DNA of 5,163 bases from Actinomycetota bacterium (GTDB taxonomy: Bacteria; Actinomycetota; Actinomycetes; Actinomycetales; Microbacteriaceae). The stretch covers positions 1-5,163 of the forward strand of contig VGAV01000211.1 of NCBI GenBank assembly GCA_016870695.1. Reading direction: 5' to 3'. The notes below the pieces were generated by a model. It saw only the letters and a list, made by a program, of their open reading frames with translations, made no database searches and was not told where the DNA came from. How positions within the stretch are numbered: the first letter of the stretch is position 1; every line of letters begins with the position of its first letter. Shown here piece by piece: positions 4,219 to 5,163 of the stretch. The translations under genes were made by a program, and so were the position numbers.

Positions 4219-5163
4219 CTTCACCGAACGCTTCGCCAGCGCCTTCCGCGCCCTGGTCACCCGCGCCCAGACCCGCCTGCCGTCCCTGCGCGGCAGCGGA
4301 ACATCCGCCGGCGTCTACGTCACCCCCGAGCAGTCCCTGCAGGTCATGGCGGTGCTCACCTCGGTGCGCCTGGTCAGCGAGGCCATCGCCTCCCTGCCGG
4401 TATCGGTCATCGTCCGCCGCGGCCGAGACCGGGTGCAGCCGGGCAGGAAGTACGACGAGCTCGTCCGCCTGCTCACCGTCCGACCGAACACCGACATGGA
4501 CGCGGCTGAGTTCTGGCGCACGGTCGTGACGTGGATGCTGATCCGCGGGAACGCCTACGTCTACGTCAGCCGCAACGGCGCCGGCGCCGTCGTGGGCCTG
4601 TGGCCGGTGCCGCCGACGGACGTGAAGATCCTGCGGAACAAGGACACCGGCGAGCTGTTCTACCGCCTCAGCCACGACATGAGCGAGACGTGGCTGCCGG
4701 TGCAGCCTGGTTACGTCGCTGCATCGAACGAGATCCTGCACTACCGCTGGTTCGGGACCGGACCCGAGGGGCTCTCGCCCATCGGCGTCGCCCGGCAGCA
4801 GGTTGGCATCTCCGTTGCCGCGACGTCCTACATCGGCGGGTTCTTCGAGCGCGACGCCACCCCCGAGACCGTCCTGACCGTCGAGGGCAAGCTCACCGAC
4901 GTCCAGTACAACCGGCTCGTCCAGCAGCTCGAGGACCGGCATCAGGGCGTCGGTAACTCGCATCAGATGGCGGTGTTCGAGGGCGGCGCCAAGATCGAGC
5001 GCGTCTCGCTGTCACCGGCCGACGCCCAGTTCCTCGCGATCTACAAGCTCACCGAGGGCAAGATCGCGTCGATGTACGGCGTGCCGCCGCACAAGATCGG
5101 CGACCTCGACCGGGCGACATTCTCCAACGTCGAGCACCTCGGCATCGAGTTCGTCCAGGACGC
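4211..5163 (+). CDS. HK97-family portal protein, first 317 residues (3' end beyond window)
   Basis: The portal is the dodecameric ring at one capsid vertex through which DNA enters; it docks the terminase and later the neck. GTG 4211 has AGGAGG at 4201-4206 with a short 4-nt gap and overlaps the large-terminase stop by 8 nt, so production of the two is coupled. Family landmarks are the helix LTSVRLVSEAIASLPVSVIV (49-68), RPNTDMDAAEFW (91-102), the GNAYVYV strand (113-119), LWPVPPTDVKI (130-140), HYRWFGTGPEGLSPI (177-191) and the helix with GGFFERDATPETVL (209-222). The last visible part, MYGVPPHKIGD followed by FSNVEH, matches the conserved region before the C-terminal third. Portals of this family usually have about 400-450 residues, so roughly a quarter is missing to the right. 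No frameshift is seen. Confidence 0.95.
   Translation, partial: MASFTERFASAFRALVTRAQTRLPSLRGSGTSAGVYVTPEQSLQVMAVLTSVRLVSEAIASLPVSVIVRRGRDRVQPGRKYDELVRLLTVRPNTDMDAAEFWRTVVTWMLIRGNAYVYVSRNGAGAVVGLWPVPPTDVKILRNKDTGELFYRLSHDMSETWLPVQPGYVAASNEILHYRWFGTGPEGLSPIGVARQQVGISVAATSYIGGFFERDATPETVLTVEGKLTDVQYNRLVQQLEDRHQGVGNSHQMAVFEGGAKIERVSLSPADAQFLAIYKLTEGKIASMYGVPPHKIGDLDRATFSNVEHLGIEFVQD

Noticed and set aside
4196..4963. Leftward 255-aa open frame opposite the portal
   Set aside because: Antisense shadow of a well-supported portal gene, with no recognisable domain.

Overview
The window looks like the left, DNA-packaging end of a tailed phage or prophage from a high-GC actinobacterium. Three things suggest this: GTG starts at three of the rightward genes, strongly GC-biased third codon positions, and a gene order typical of actinobacterial siphoviruses (HNH endonuclease, terminase small subunit, terminase large subunit, HK97-type portal). 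A line sampled from the packaging genes is about 72% GC. I cannot tell from this stretch alone whether it is a free phage or an integrated one.

Region 1-527 holds the N-terminal part of a leftward DUF3800 gene that runs off the left edge. It is noticeably less GC-rich than the rest (sampled lines 47-65%). Region 528-933 is a divergent intergenic stretch with no convincing gene. It is unusually rich in structure: a 10-bp palindrome, a 9-bp tandem repeat, a 22-bp bulged hairpin at 641-693 and a 9-bp GC hairpin at 815-839. It may hold the cohesive-end site, a phage/host or module boundary, or divergent regulation.

Region 934-2056 is a tight rightward run of five small genes. They are a 72-aa protein of unknown function, an HNH endonuclease, a cytoplasmic LysM protein, a DUF1508 (YegP-like) protein, and a 36-aa single-pass membrane protein overlapping it by 8 nt. 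After a 181-base gap come the putative small terminase (2238-2723), the large terminase (2665-4218, overlapping the previous gene by 59 nt) and the portal (from 4211, overlapping by 8 nt and cut by the right edge).

Functionally, the terminase subunits recognise, cut and pump phage DNA through the portal into the prohead. The HNH protein probably assists end cutting. A cluster of seven TGTCCC/GGGACA hexamers in two opposed arrays lies just before and inside the small terminase gene and is a candidate packaging or regulatory site. The LysM, DUF1508 and membrane-peptide genes form an accessory insert between HNH and terminase with no obvious packaging role. They are the least explained genes here. 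I found no tRNA, CRISPR array or insertion sequence.
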